A DNA stretch of 64,000 bases from Haloferax marinisediminis. Lineage in GTDB: Archaea; Halobacteriota; Halobacteria; Halobacteriales; Haloferacaceae. Below are positions 18,891 through 28,072 of this stretch, piece by piece; the first letter of the stretch is position 1; every line of letters starts with the position of its first letter. The stretch is taken from assembly GCF_009674585.1 (NCBI RefSeq), contig NZ_WKJP01000004.1, positions 218,782-282,781 on the forward strand. Direction: 5' to 3'. Below the pieces are notes generated by a model. It saw nothing but the letters and a program-made list of their open reading frames with translations. It was not told the origin of the DNA and did no database searches. Made by a program: the position numbers and the translations under genes.

Positions 18891-19171
18891 CGGGGATTTC
18901 ACCACGTGAGGTCTGTGGCGTCGTTCTCGCGGGAGGTGACAGTACGCGGTTCGGCGACAGCGACAAAGCACTCGCACAGTTCGCCGGAAAACCACTCGTC
19001 TCCCACGTCACGTCGGTTCTCCACGCAGCGACGGGGGAACCGCCGATACTCGCGGCACGGACCGACGACCGGGCAACGATGCTCTCAGACGTACTCCCGA
19101 AACTCCCATCGATTCCGGATGCGCCCGAGAGTGACTCTCCCAAGTTGTCGTGCTATCTCTTGCTAAAATAG
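18887..19171 (+). pseudogene. mobA: Molybdenum cofactor guanylyltransferase MobA, truncated
   Basis: The N-terminus is a clear MobA start: GVVLAGGDSTRFGDSDKALAQFAGKPLVSHV, with the LAGG-S-RFG-DKA nucleotide-binding signature at about residues 10-24. The match fades after about residue 65 and the frame stops at residue 94, whereas MobA is about 190-210 aa. IS-derived sequences begin within the next 150-700 bp, so the gene was probably cut by insertion and deletion. If so, guanylylation of molybdopterin would need another copy elsewhere. Confidence 0.75.
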
Positions 19172-19317
19172 TCCGCCTCACTTCAGACGATCGTAGAAGA
19201 CAATCGAAAACAGTCACCCAGTTACAACTTCGGGGGATGAAGTGGTTCGTGACTTCTCGACGACCACTTTGAACTTGAACCAAACCTGATGACAAGTCAT
19301 CTTCACACTGACTTCGT

Positions 19318-19364
19318 TTCTCCGTAAATAGTGGGGTGTGAAGTTCAAATACCAGCGGTTATTC
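19318..19364 (+). repeat. Copy 1 of a 47-bp repeat, transposase-like remnant
   Basis: This matches 28751-28797 at 45 of 47 positions, with the last 35 bp (19330-19364) identical. Translated in the shared frame it reads RK-stop-WGVKFKYQRLF followed by a stop; copy 2 reads RKQWGVKFKYQRLF and stays open. The two differences are a silent Arg codon change and a Gln codon turned into TAG, so the repeat derives from a protein-coding mobile element, here dead. Confidence 0.7.
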
Positions 19365-19469
19365 TGAGATGAGATGGTGTTTTATGCCTCCTGTGATTCC
19401 CGGAATGTCGCCAACGCGATCGCTGTCGCGATAATTTAGATAACGACCGTTCCCATCCACAACTGTTCG

Positions 19470-19811
19470 TTAATGACCGTGCTCTACTCTTACTGAATCC
19501 TTGTCTGTTGGCCAGTGTGAGTCATTATACAAGTGTGTGACCGAGAGGCTGAGAAGGACACGCCACACGGCCATATCGAGTCGGTCGAACGCTTTACACA
19601 ACGTTGAGGGGTACGGGAGCTCCTCAAGACCGATTACTCTTCGAATACGAGGCATTTCGATGAGGTCGTCAAGAAGCATCCGGTACGTCGTATTCTTCCG
19701 TCCTTTTGAGACAGAGCAAGACGATGTGCTGACAGAGTATGTACCGCCGTTTCGAGAACTTCGAAGAGTATCGTGCAACGGCTCGACAAGCCAACTGAAT
19801 TGCTTGCTCAA
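19470..19811 (-). pseudogene. Truncated IS5-type transposase
   Basis: The 113-codon frame begins MSKQFSWLVEPLHDT and contains ELPYPSTLCKAFDRLDMAVWRVLL, a recognisable segment of the N-terminal third of haloarchaeal IS5-superfamily transposases. The catalytic DDE part is missing, so the fragment cannot move. A terminal inverted repeat lies 76 nt upstream at 19887-19900, giving one intact IS end. Confidence 0.7.
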
Positions 19812-19886
19812 CGAACTGGAGCAACCGGGACTTTGGGAGGGCCTGCATTCCGCTACACTAACGGCCGAACCTGTAACTCTCTGAGG

Positions 19887-19900
19887 ATTTCAACAGAGCC
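19887..19900 (-). repeat. IS terminal inverted repeat
   Basis: On the minus strand this reads GGCTCTGTTGAAAT, identical to 50011-50024 on the plus strand. It sits at the expected distance upstream of the truncated transposase, marking the left end of that IS. The right end is not in the vicinity. Confidence 0.7.
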
Positions 19901-19991
19901 ACTTCTCCCCGTTTCCGTTCTAAGTGTGGTGTCTCGTGGGGGGAGGCTGCTGTTTCGCCGCCTTGCACACTGCAGTCGTGATTTTGTCGCG

Positions 19992-22019
19992 TCACACTCC
20001 CCAGAAGAACACGATGCCGGCCGTCGTGACGACAGTCAGGATGAGCTGGAGCGGTGCACCGACGCGCGCGAAGTCGGTGAACTTGTAGCCGCCAGGTCCA
20101 TAGACCATGAGGTTCGTTTGGTAGCCGACCGGGCTGAGTAGCGGCGTGCTGGCGGCGAACGTCACCGCGAGGGCGAACGCGAAGGCGTTGACGTCGAGTT
20201 GACCTGCCACCTCGACAGCGATTGGAAGCATCAACACGACGCTCGCGTTGTTGCTCACCATCTCCGTGATGATCGCGGTGCCGAGGTAAAACGTCGCGAG
20301 CATCGCTATCGGTGTGAGGACGGTACTCCCGGCTACGATACCCGTCGCGATCAGATCCGCGGTCCCGGACGCCTCAAATGCGATGCCCAAGGGGATGACG
20401 CCCGCGATCAGGAAGATGACATCCCAGTCGACGGCCTCATAGGCGTCCGCGGGGCGGAGAATACCGGAGAAGAGCATCGCCACGACACCGGCGAGGGCGC
20501 TGACCATGATGGGGAGGACCTCGAGGGCGGCCAGTCCGACGACGCCGGCGACGATGCCCAGTGCGATGGGGATCTGTGTCCGGTCGAACTCCTCCCAGCG
20601 TCTGTCACTGAAGACGACGATCTTGTTGTCTGCTTGGAGTCGGTCCAGAACGTCCTCGGTCGTCTGGATGAGCAATACGTCACCGCCCTGCAGACGCACG
20701 TTCCGGAGGCGCTGGCGAATCACTTCGTTCCCCCGGCGGACGGCAAGCACGGTCGCGTCGTAGTCGCGCTCGAATCCAGCAACGCCGTTCCGTCTGTTCA
20801 ACCACGCCCCGGGGAGCAACACAATCTCCATGAGCGAAACTTCATCTTCGGCTTCCTCCGTTCTCTCCGTGCTCTCGTCGTCGTTCGTGTTCGGGTCGGG
20901 TGTCGCCGACGGTCGGCTCCACGCGTGGTGTTCGGGCACGAATCCTTCGGGGAGCGGTTCGTACCCATCCTCTGCGGCGTCGAGGAGTTCCGGCAGGAAG
21001 TCGAGGTGGTCGTCCCCGATGACCTGTTCGAGCGTCTCCTGGCTCGCTCTTACGGAAAGGACGTCTCCGGCGTGGATCCGCTCGCTCGGGAGGCCTCGGA
21101 CGATGCTGCGGCCGTTGCGCACGATCTCGAACACGTCTAGGTCGAGGTCGCCGCGCCGCAGCTCTCGCACCTGCGACCCGACGAGGTCGGAGTCCTCGTG
21201 GACGACGACGTCGGTCAGGTAGTCAGCCATCCCGAACTGGTCTGTGGGGGACCCTTCGGCGGTGATTCGGGCAGGTGTGAGATACCGCCCGACGGTCAGC
21301 AGATAGACGGTACCGACGGCCAGTACGACGGCCCCCAGTTGTGTGAACTCGAACAGCGAGAACGGCTCACCGGTCGGCCCAATCTGCGCCCAGATGGCGC
21401 TCGCGAGCAGGTTCGTCGACGTCCCGATGACGGTAAGAGTCCCGCCGAGCATCGAGGCATAGGAGAGGGGAATCAGCAGCTTCGACGGTGAGGTTCCGGT
21501 CTTCTTGGCGAGGTTCGTGACGACGGGGATGAATACTGCGACGATGGGCGTGTTGTTGACGAAGCCCGCTGACGGGCCGGCCAGTCCGACCGTCGCGAGG
21601 AGCTGTCGAAATTCACTGTCGCCCGCGAACGACTCTATCTTCTGTGTGAGGATCTGGATGACGCCGGTCTGTCTCACCCCCTCGCTGAGGATGAACATCG
21701 CCAGCACAGTGAGCGTCGCGGGGTTCGAGAAACCCGAGACGCCCTCCTCTGGGGAGACGCCCGTCCACGGACCGAGGAGGATGAGCGCGACCATCAGCGC
21801 GATGGCAGTCGTATCGATCGAGACTGGCTGGAGGACGAACAGGACGAGCGCGACGGTGACGACGGCGAGCACGACGACCACGTCAATCGAGACTGGCAAC
21901 GCTACCGGGGTCTGCTGGAGGAGTGTTGGCGTCGCCAGTGCGAGAGTGTGCAGTCCGTTCGTCACAGAATCAACTATGTATGGGTACCAGTGGAGTCTAC
22001 ATAGTAGTACGGCTCTCAT
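19992..22019 (-). CDS. SLC13-family transporter with two TrkA-C (RCK-C) domains
   Basis: A membrane protein of up to 675 aa. An N-terminal transport domain and a C-terminal one (helices roughly at 35-230 and 500-675) flank two soluble TrkA-C modules of about 75 aa each: DSDLVGSQVRELRRGDLDLDV and FERDYDATVLAVRRG with GGDVLLIQ. This is the layout of SLC13-like anion/sulfate or dicarboxylate permeases regulated by ligand-binding RCK-C domains. The first 18 residues are not membrane-like, so the GTG at 21965 is an alternative start. Substrate is not readable. It stands alone beside IS debris. Confidence 0.87.
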   Translation of the reverse strand: MRAVLLCRLHWYPYIVDSVTNGLHTLALATPTLLQQTPVALPVSIDVVVVLAVVTVALVLFVLQPVSIDTTAIALMVALILLGPWTGVSPEEGVSGFSNPATLTVLAMFILSEGVRQTGVIQILTQKIESFAGDSEFRQLLATVGLAGPSAGFVNNTPIVAVFIPVVTNLAKKTGTSPSKLLIPLSYASMLGGTLTVIGTSTNLLASAIWAQIGPTGEPFSLFEFTQLGAVVLAVGTVYLLTVGRYLTPARITAEGSPTDQFGMADYLTDVVVHEDSDLVGSQVRELRRGDLDLDVFEIVRNGRSIVRGLPSERIHAGDVLSVRASQETLEQVIGDDHLDFLPELLDAAEDGYEPLPEGFVPEHHAWSRPSATPDPNTNDDESTERTEEAEDEVSLMEIVLLPGAWLNRRNGVAGFERDYDATVLAVRRGNEVIRQRLRNVRLQGGDVLLIQTTEDVLDRLQADNKIVVFSDRRWEEFDRTQIPIALGIVAGVVGLAALEVLPIMVSALAGVVAMLFSGILRPADAYEAVDWDVIFLIAGVIPLGIAFEASGTADLIATGIVAGSTVLTPIAMLATFYLGTAIITEMVSNNASVVLMLPIAVEVAGQLDVNAFAFALAVTFAASTPLLSPVGYQTNLMVYGPGGYKFTDFARVGAPLQLILTVVTTAGIVFFWGV

Positions 22020-22356
22020 CGCTCCGTCGCCGAACGCAGGTGGCGTCCGTCGGCCACCGGCAAGGTGCGTGCCGTGAGAACTGCTTTGTGACTGCTCGCC
22101 GTAGCGGCCGGTAGTGACATGAACGATTCATTGGTCTTTACAGCTGGAATACGACAACAAGGTCTTCTACCGGAGCGGTCGGTTTCGACAGGATGAATGG
22201 TCTGTCGCGGGTGTCTCGTTGTAACCTGAACAGACCAACTTATACAAATTCAGGTAGTTCCAAATCAGGAGATTGTCACTTAGACAGACTCGTACAGAAT
22301 GAATGGGGAGTGGAACAAGCATAACCGTCCAGCGACCCTCTGACTAGAGAGTCACA
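22020..22356. other. Gap with a dispersed 29-bp repeat
   Basis: The gap lies between divergent SLC13 and CBS genes and should hold both promoters. Positions 22212-22240 match 28644-28672 at 26 of 29 bases. On the minus strand both copies can be read as VGLFxxQRD, hinting at a protein-coding origin, but the stretch is too short to assign. Confidence 0.5.
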
Positions 22357-23565
22357 ATGGATATCTCTGAGATACTCTCCCCAAAATTTACGGAGTTCGA
22401 TATCGGTACACCGCTCTCGAAGGTCGCCGGAGCGTTCGAGAATCAGGAACTCGATTCGGTCATGGTAACAGACGGTGACGAGTACTGTGGAGTCGTCAGC
22501 CGCCGACAGCTAGCTTCTTCGTCCAACCAGCCCTCGGCAAAGGTCGGCTCACAGGTACAGCACGTCCCGACGGTCGACCCCACCGAGGACGTCCGTGAGG
22601 TCGCACGGCTCATGATCGGTAGCGACGCCAAAACGCTCCCCATACTAGACGGCGACCGTGTTATCGGTGTGGTGACTGGCGATGCCGTGCTCGAGGCTGT
22701 CCGTCCGTTTCTCGACGCGGTGACTGTCGATGATGCCTACACAACGGAGTTGATCAGTGCGACCCCTGACACCACGATTGGGGAAGCACTCAATATGCTT
22801 CGGGAAGCCGGAATCGCCCATCTCCCGGTCGTCGACGAGGGCGACCTCGTGGGTCTGCTGAGCCTGTACGACGTCATCGAGTTCACGACACGAGGCGGAA
22901 GCAAGAGCCAGGGCGGTTCGTCGAGTGGATTCGGTGGCCGCGGCGGTGGCGGACAAAATCGTGGTGGGTTCGGGGCGCGCGAAGGCGATGCCGACCGGAT
23001 GCTCGACCTGCCAGTGCGGAATCTGATGTCCGATGCAGTCGCGACGGTCGAGCGGAGCGCGACGCTTGAGGCAGTCGTCGAGACGATGTTCGAGCGGGAG
23101 GTCTCTTCTCTCGTCGTCACGGCCGACGACACCGACGAGCCGATCGGTATCATCACAAAAACGGACGTCATCGAGGCGCTCACCTGGGAGCGCGACGACC
23201 GGAACGCCGTCCAGGTGTTCGGTCTCGACCTGCTTGAGGGGATGGACTACGACGACGTCGCCAACCTGATCGAAAGTATGACCTCGAAGTACGCTGAGAT
23301 GAGCGTGATCAAGGCCAGCATCGAACTGCAGGAGCACAAGGAACAAAATCGGGGTGTGCCGCTGGTGCTCGCACGAATTCGGCTGGTCACCGACCGCGGC
23401 TACTTCACGGCCGATGGGGAGGGATACGGTGCCTCTCACGCTCTCCGACTCGCCGCGAACGCGGTCGAACGTCAACTGCTCAAGGGGAAGACCTACGGCG
23501 ACTCGAAGAAGCATCCCGACACTGACGAGCAGGCACAGCTCTACGGCTGGTGGCTTGGCGGGTAA
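22357..23565 (+). CDS. CBS-domain protein with C-terminal HPF/RaiA-like domain
   Basis: A soluble 402-aa protein. Four CBS motifs are visible, at about 5-55, 65-115, 125-180 and 222-285; a glycine-rich linker (GSSSGFGGRGGGGQNRGGFG) separates the third and fourth. CBS pairs bind adenine nucleotides such as AMP, ATP or SAM. The last 110 residues (LARIRLVTDRGYFTADGEGYG, then AANAVERQLLKGKTYG) resemble the ribosome hibernation factor HPF/RaiA fold. The combination suggests coupling of energy status to ribosome dormancy. The family is known in archaea, but the role assigned here is inference. Confidence 0.8.
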   Translation: MDISEILSPKFTEFDIGTPLSKVAGAFENQELDSVMVTDGDEYCGVVSRRQLASSSNQPSAKVGSQVQHVPTVDPTEDVREVARLMIGSDAKTLPILDGDRVIGVVTGDAVLEAVRPFLDAVTVDDAYTTELISATPDTTIGEALNMLREAGIAHLPVVDEGDLVGLLSLYDVIEFTTRGGSKSQGGSSSGFGGRGGGGQNRGGFGAREGDADRMLDLPVRNLMSDAVATVERSATLEAVVETMFEREVSSLVVTADDTDEPIGIITKTDVIEALTWERDDRNAVQVFGLDLLEGMDYDDVANLIESMTSKYAEMSVIKASIELQEHKEQNRGVPLVLARIRLVTDRGYFTADGEGYGASHALRLAANAVERQLLKGKTYGDSKKHPDTDEQAQLYGWWLGG

Positions 23566-23781
23566 TCGGATCGATGTCTACAACCAGATGAGTACCCGTT
23601 CTGGCTGACACATTCACAGAGATGCAAGGAGAAAGCCAGCCACTTCAGTCGTTGGTAACCTGAACGCACCCTTGGTGCTCGATGTGGTTGGCATCTCGGT
23701 GCCGTGCACTCCGCCCGCCGACGGACAGGAGTCGACGGCGCCCCTGTGAGTTAACCTCTTGCACACCTAATTCACACGGGC

Positions 23782-25143
23782 ATGGACGTAGTTGACCCGT
23801 CGACTGGCGAGCGAATCGAATCGTACGCGGAACACACCCAATCGGGGGTCGAAAAAGCGCTCGATCGGGCGAATGCAGCGTTCGAAGACTGGCGCCTCCG
23901 GCCAGTTCGGGAACGCGAAGAACTGCTTGCAGCTGCCGGTGAGGTCCTACGCGAGAACAAACGCAAGTACGCCGAAACGATGACTCGTGAGATGGGAAAA
24001 CCGCTCTCACAAGCTCTCGCAGAGGTCGAAAAGTGTGCGTGGGGCTGTGATCACTACGCGGAACATGCGAGTGCGTACCTGGAACCCGAGGGACACCCCA
24101 GTCCACCGGGAGCGGCGGTCGAAACCGTCTACGAGCCACTGGGACCAGTCCTCGCAGTTATGCCGTGGAACTTCCCGTTCTGGCAGGTGTTCAGATTCGC
24201 CGCCCCGTCGCTGACGGCGGGGAACGTCGGTCTGCTGAAACACGCCTCCAACGTCCCCGGCTGTTCGATGGCAATCGAGGAGGTGTTTCGCGAGGCTGGT
24301 TACCCCGAGGGAGTCTTCCAATCACTGTTGGTCCCGTCGGAGTTCGTCGACGAAATCCTCGCGGACGAACGCGTCCGGGCCGCGACACTGACCGGAAGTG
24401 GACCGGCTGGGAGGGCCGTCGCGTCGACAGCGGGCGAGCACCTCAAGAAGACAGTTCTGGAACTCGGTGGAAGCGACCCGTTCATCGTTCTCGACGACGC
24501 TGATATTTCGGCCGCCGCGGAGACCGGCGCGTGGGCGCGAAACCAGAACGGTGGGCAGTCCTGTATCGCAGCCAAACGATTCATCGTTCACACGGACGTG
24601 TATCAGGCGTTCCTCGACCGGTTCACCGAGGTGGTCTCGTCACTCACGGTTGGCGATCCGATGGACGAGGAGACCGACGTCGGTCCACAGGCCCGTCAAG
24701 ACCTCCTGGAGTCCCTCCACGGACAGGTAGAGGCGAGTGTCGAGGCGGGCGCACGAGTCGTCACAGGTGGTGAACCCCTCGACCGGCAGGGTGCGTACTA
24801 CTCCCCGACAATCCTTGCCGATATCCCTGAGGGCTGCCCGGCCGACAGCGAGGAGACGTTCGGGCCCGTCGCCGCTGTCTACGAAGTCCCAGACGAGACC
24901 ACGGCGATCGAGAAAGCCAACGATACCGAGTTCGGTCTGGGTGCGAGCATCTGGACCGAAGACCGTGAGCGCGGCGAGCGACTCGCTCGACAGATCGACG
25001 CCGGTAACGTGTACGTGAATCAGCTAGTGAAGTCCGATCCACGGGTCCCGTTCGGTGGGGTCAAGGAATCTGGCTACGGCCGAGAACTCTCGAATGCGGG
25101 CATCATGGAGTTCGTCAATCGCAAGACCGTCTGGGTGGAATAA
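23782..25143 (+). CDS. NAD(P)-dependent aldehyde dehydrogenase (succinate-semialdehyde dehydrogenase-like)
   Basis: A 453-aa enzyme that should oxidise an aldehyde to its carboxylate in the cytosol. PWNFPFWQ (about 129-136) starts the cofactor site, LELGGSDPFIVL (about 230-241) holds the general-base Glu, and NGGQSCIAAKRF (about 255-266) holds the catalytic Cys. The short N-terminus matches the GabD-like succinate-semialdehyde subgroup. Its stop overlaps the start of the ThDP enzyme by one base, so the two are translationally coupled and likely act in sequence. Confidence 0.92.
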   Translation: MDVVDPSTGERIESYAEHTQSGVEKALDRANAAFEDWRLRPVREREELLAAAGEVLRENKRKYAETMTREMGKPLSQALAEVEKCAWGCDHYAEHASAYLEPEGHPSPPGAAVETVYEPLGPVLAVMPWNFPFWQVFRFAAPSLTAGNVGLLKHASNVPGCSMAIEEVFREAGYPEGVFQSLLVPSEFVDEILADERVRAATLTGSGPAGRAVASTAGEHLKKTVLELGGSDPFIVLDDADISAAAETGAWARNQNGGQSCIAAKRFIVHTDVYQAFLDRFTEVVSSLTVGDPMDEETDVGPQARQDLLESLHGQVEASVEAGARVVTGGEPLDRQGAYYSPTILADIPEGCPADSEETFGPVAAVYEVPDETTAIEKANDTEFGLGASIWTEDRERGERLARQIDAGNVYVNQLVKSDPRVPFGGVKESGYGRELSNAGIMEFVNRKTVWVE

Positions 25144-26720
25144 TGAAGGCGTCCGACCTCCTCGTCAGATGCCTCGAAACAGAGGGTGTCGAGTACGTGT
25201 TCGGGCTCCCGGGAGAAGAACTCGAGGGCCTGCTGTTCTCACTTCGAGATTCGGACATCCAGTTCATCCCAGTTCGACACGAACAGGGTGCGGCGTTCAT
25301 GGCCGACGTCCACGGTCGGTTGACAGGCGAAGCTGGTGTCTGCCTCTCCACGTTGGGGCCGGGTGCCACGAATCTTCTCACGGGCGTCGCGGACGCCCAT
25401 CTGGACAAGTCCCCACTTGTCGCGATTACGGGACAAGGGGGGCTCGAGCGCCTCCATCAGGAGAGCCACCAGGCCCTCGATATCGTCCACATGTTCGAGC
25501 CGGTCGTGAAGTGGAACACACAGATCACCGATGCCGAGATCATCCCGGAGTCAGTACGCAAGGCGTTCAAGCTCGCCGAGTACGAGAAACCCGGTGCGAC
25601 CCACCTCGAGTTCCCCGAGGACGTTGCAGCACAAGAACTCGACGCAGAGCCTCTTCCAACTCGGCCACGTGTGCGACGGGCTGCCCCCGACGAACGGTCA
25701 CTCGACCACGCCGTCGAACTCCTCGAGAACGCAGACACCCCGCTGGTGTTAGCCGGTAACGGTGCCGTCCGAACGTCAACATCGAACCGGTTGCGCGAAC
25801 TTGTCGACCACGCTGGGATGCCCGTCGTTTCGACGTATATGGGAAAGGGAGCGGTCTCGGATCGTCTCGATAATTCGCTTATGACACTCGGTTCTGGACC
25901 GCAGTCCGAGGCGTCCACGGCAATCTCCCGGGCCGATTGTGTACTCGCAGTCGGCTACGACATCGCTGAGCACGACCCTCGCTCGTGGAACGCCGACCTC
26001 GATAAGGCCATCATCCACGTCGATCACGAGCCTGCAGAAGTATACCGACACTACAATCCTGACGTGGAAATTGTCGCGGACATCTCGACGGTCCTCCGAG
26101 AGCTACGGATGCATCTCGAATCAGCGCCTGGGCCGGAGTGGTGCCAGGAACTGCGCGAGCGAATCGTCGCGGACGTGCAACGAAAACCCGAGTCAGACGA
26201 CACATTCTCGGTGAAACGGACGCTGCCGTTCCTCCGGGAAGTGATGGCCGACGAAGACATTCTGCTCTCCGACGTTGGGAGTCACAAGATGGCAATCGCA
26301 CAGAATTTCCCTACCTACGAACCCAACACGTGCATCATCTCGAACGGGTTGGCAAGTATGGGAATTGCCGTCCCCGGCGGAATCGCTGCCGATCTCGCGA
26401 CCGATGCGAACGTCGTCGTCGCGACCGGTGATGGTGGGTTTCTGATGAATGCAGCTGAGATAGAGACGGCCACCCGCCTCGACCTCGGTTATACGATTGT
26501 CGTGTACAACGACGACAACTACGGCCTCATCTCGGAGAACCAGCTCGCACACACCGGTGAACACTTCGGAACCGAACTGACGAACCCCAACTTCGAACGA
26601 TTCGCCGAGAGCTTCGGGATCGATAGCTACCGGCCAGAGACATGGTCCGAGGTGGAGACCGTCCTCGAAAGTGTCGTTCCTGCGAACGAGATGTCCCTGG
26701 TCGAGATCACGCTTGGGTAA
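25143..26720 (+). CDS. Thiamine-diphosphate enzyme, acetolactate synthase / decarboxylase type
   Basis: A 525-aa ThDP-dependent enzyme. FGLPGEELEGLLFSL and RHEQGAAFMADVHGRLTG (catalytic Glu that activates ThDP, about residue 44) mark the PYR domain; LSTLGPGATNLLTGVADAHLDKSPLVAITGQ follows; GDGGFLMNAAEIETA with NDDNYGL (about 435-465) is the Mg/ThDP-binding PP domain. No regulatory small subunit is adjacent. Coupling by a 1-nt overlap to an aldehyde dehydrogenase suggests 2-oxoacid decarboxylation to an aldehyde that is then oxidised, though carboligation to an acetolactate-like product cannot be excluded. Confidence 0.88.
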   Translation: MKASDLLVRCLETEGVEYVFGLPGEELEGLLFSLRDSDIQFIPVRHEQGAAFMADVHGRLTGEAGVCLSTLGPGATNLLTGVADAHLDKSPLVAITGQGGLERLHQESHQALDIVHMFEPVVKWNTQITDAEIIPESVRKAFKLAEYEKPGATHLEFPEDVAAQELDAEPLPTRPRVRRAAPDERSLDHAVELLENADTPLVLAGNGAVRTSTSNRLRELVDHAGMPVVSTYMGKGAVSDRLDNSLMTLGSGPQSEASTAISRADCVLAVGYDIAEHDPRSWNADLDKAIIHVDHEPAEVYRHYNPDVEIVADISTVLRELRMHLESAPGPEWCQELRERIVADVQRKPESDDTFSVKRTLPFLREVMADEDILLSDVGSHKMAIAQNFPTYEPNTCIISNGLASMGIAVPGGIAADLATDANVVVATGDGGFLMNAAEIETATRLDLGYTIVVYNDDNYGLISENQLAHTGEHFGTELTNPNFERFAESFGIDSYRPETWSEVETVLESVVPANEMSLVEITLG

Positions 26721-26926
26721 CACGGAGGTCTATTCTGCTCCCTCCCTCTCGACGGCTATGACGAGAGAGCGGTAGAGATTCGGCAACCGGACGAGGATGC
26801 ACGAGGCGAACTACGCGCAGAATACGCCGACGAACAGTGGTGTACGACAGTCAGACTGGCTGTTTCCTCCTGTCAACCATCGCGAGAGGCAGAGTGTATT
26901 TGCTATTGCATAGCCAATATTTTAGT

Positions 26927-27403
26927 ATGACTCTCGACGTTCCGACCCCGAATCCTCCGTCTCTCCACGGGCCACAGCCCAGGGGTGAGTACGAAGCGAT
27001 TGATAATCCAGTCAAGGACCCAGAGGACGACTATCGCCGGGAAGAGATCGAGACAATCCTGACGAACGGCGCGTGGAACGATGCCTTCGAGGAGTGGGCG
27101 GCCCAGACTGGGCTGACCACAGCTACCTTCGAGGTGGTCGTCGAGTACAACCTTATCGACGAGTTCGACTTCTACTGGGACGCCCAGACGGACGAGGTCG
27201 GCTACCAGTCACCGACGCTCCCGCAAGCGGCTCGTGACGTGCTCGACACCGAAGTCGTGGACGATATCGAGTTGGAACTCGACACCCTCGGCCGGACGGT
27301 CTCAGAAGTACTCGAAAACGACTACCTCCTGCGTGACGACGAGACGTTCGGCTTCTTCGCCGACGACATATCCGAAAACACGTACGAGTCCCGTGAGGAG
27401 TGA
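26927..27403 (+). CDS. Hypothetical acidic haloarchaeal protein
   Basis: A strongly acidic soluble protein of 158 aa with no helix long enough for a membrane and no signal peptide. The ATG at 26927 is preferred over a start 30 codons upstream because a TATA-like CAATATTTT lies just before it and the upstream residues do not look native. Composition is typical of a real haloarchaeal protein (many D/E, few K). I do not recognise the family. It is followed by minus-strand remnants, so it stands alone. Confidence 0.6.
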   Translation: MTLDVPTPNPPSLHGPQPRGEYEAIDNPVKDPEDDYRREEIETILTNGAWNDAFEEWAAQTGLTTATFEVVVEYNLIDEFDFYWDAQTDEVGYQSPTLPQAARDVLDTEVVDDIELELDTLGRTVSEVLENDYLLRDDETFGFFADDISENTYESREE

Positions 27404-27631
27404 TCGGCGTATCTCACCGACCTCACCGCTGTCGGCACCGGTTCGAATCAAATCGAGCACGGCACTTTTCTCCTCCTGCAAGACGCGTCGCTCGCCCATC
27501 ATGAACTCTTCGCGCCCAACTTCCGGGTTCGCAGCGAGAAGTCTTGGAATGACTGTTCGAAGCCGCTCTTTCTCACGTTCGTACTCCACCGTGAACGCCT
27601 CGTACATCTCCGTCGGAATCTCACCATCTCC
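27404..27631 (-). pseudogene. Remnant of a cation/proton antiporter cytosolic tail
   Basis: The minus-strand frame reads EIPTEMYEAFTVEYEREKERL and MGERRVLQEEKSAVLDLIRTGADSGEV, the amphipathic acidic/basic helices seen in cytosolic tails of CPA1-type Na+/H+ antiporters. No membrane domain is present on either side and there is no proper start. The family call rests on the flavour of this helix and is tentative. Confidence 0.4.
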
Positions 27632-27662
27632 GTTCCATCGAAGACAGCGAGTGTCCGATGGG

Positions 27663-27920
27663 TTACGCGTCTCCCTCAGACTGATACGGTTCCCCGACCG
27701 CTTTCCGTGGAAGTACGTTGTGGAGTGCGGACTCAATATCAGCAGCCGATTCGAACGACTCAAGTGACGTCTCAGAAACCAATTTGCCCAGGTTTGTATC
27801 ACCGTCGGCCAATATCAACCTGACATCAGAGAGTTCCTCCGATGCTGTAGACCGTCCGATGGGATACCCGATTTCATCGAGCACGGTCGAAATATCACTG
27901 AACTTAATTTCGCGAGCCAT
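27663..27920 (-). CDS. DUF5789 family protein
   Basis: An 85-aa soluble protein of a haloarchaeal family of unknown function. MAREIKFSDISTVLDEIGYP opens it, LADGDTNLGKLVSE and FESAADIESALHNVLP give the middle, and it ends with EAVG-like KAVGEPYQSEGDA. I use the ATG at 27920, where the family normally begins. A second DUF5789 protein lies 150 bp upstream on the same strand. Confidence 0.8.
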   Translation of the reverse strand: MAREIKFSDISTVLDEIGYPIGRSTASEELSDVRLILADGDTNLGKLVSETSLESFESAADIESALHNVLPRKAVGEPYQSEGDA

Positions 27921-28072
27921 ACTCGCAGCTACGTCCGGAAAGGAGATAAGTGCCGTAACTGGTGTGACGAACATTCTCCGGTGATTGAGATTCTCGGCAG
28001 TGCTTTTGATCGGTGAAATCTCCGTACTCGACGGAGATTCTCGCCTTGAAAAACGATATCGAGACTCCAGGG

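Noticed and set aside
20199..21140. 313-codon plus-strand open frame
   Set aside because: Antisense to the SLC13/TrkA-C transporter, with low-complexity DRH-rich translation.
22645..23514. 289-codon minus-strand open frame
   Set aside because: Antisense to the CBS/HPF-like gene, without family features.
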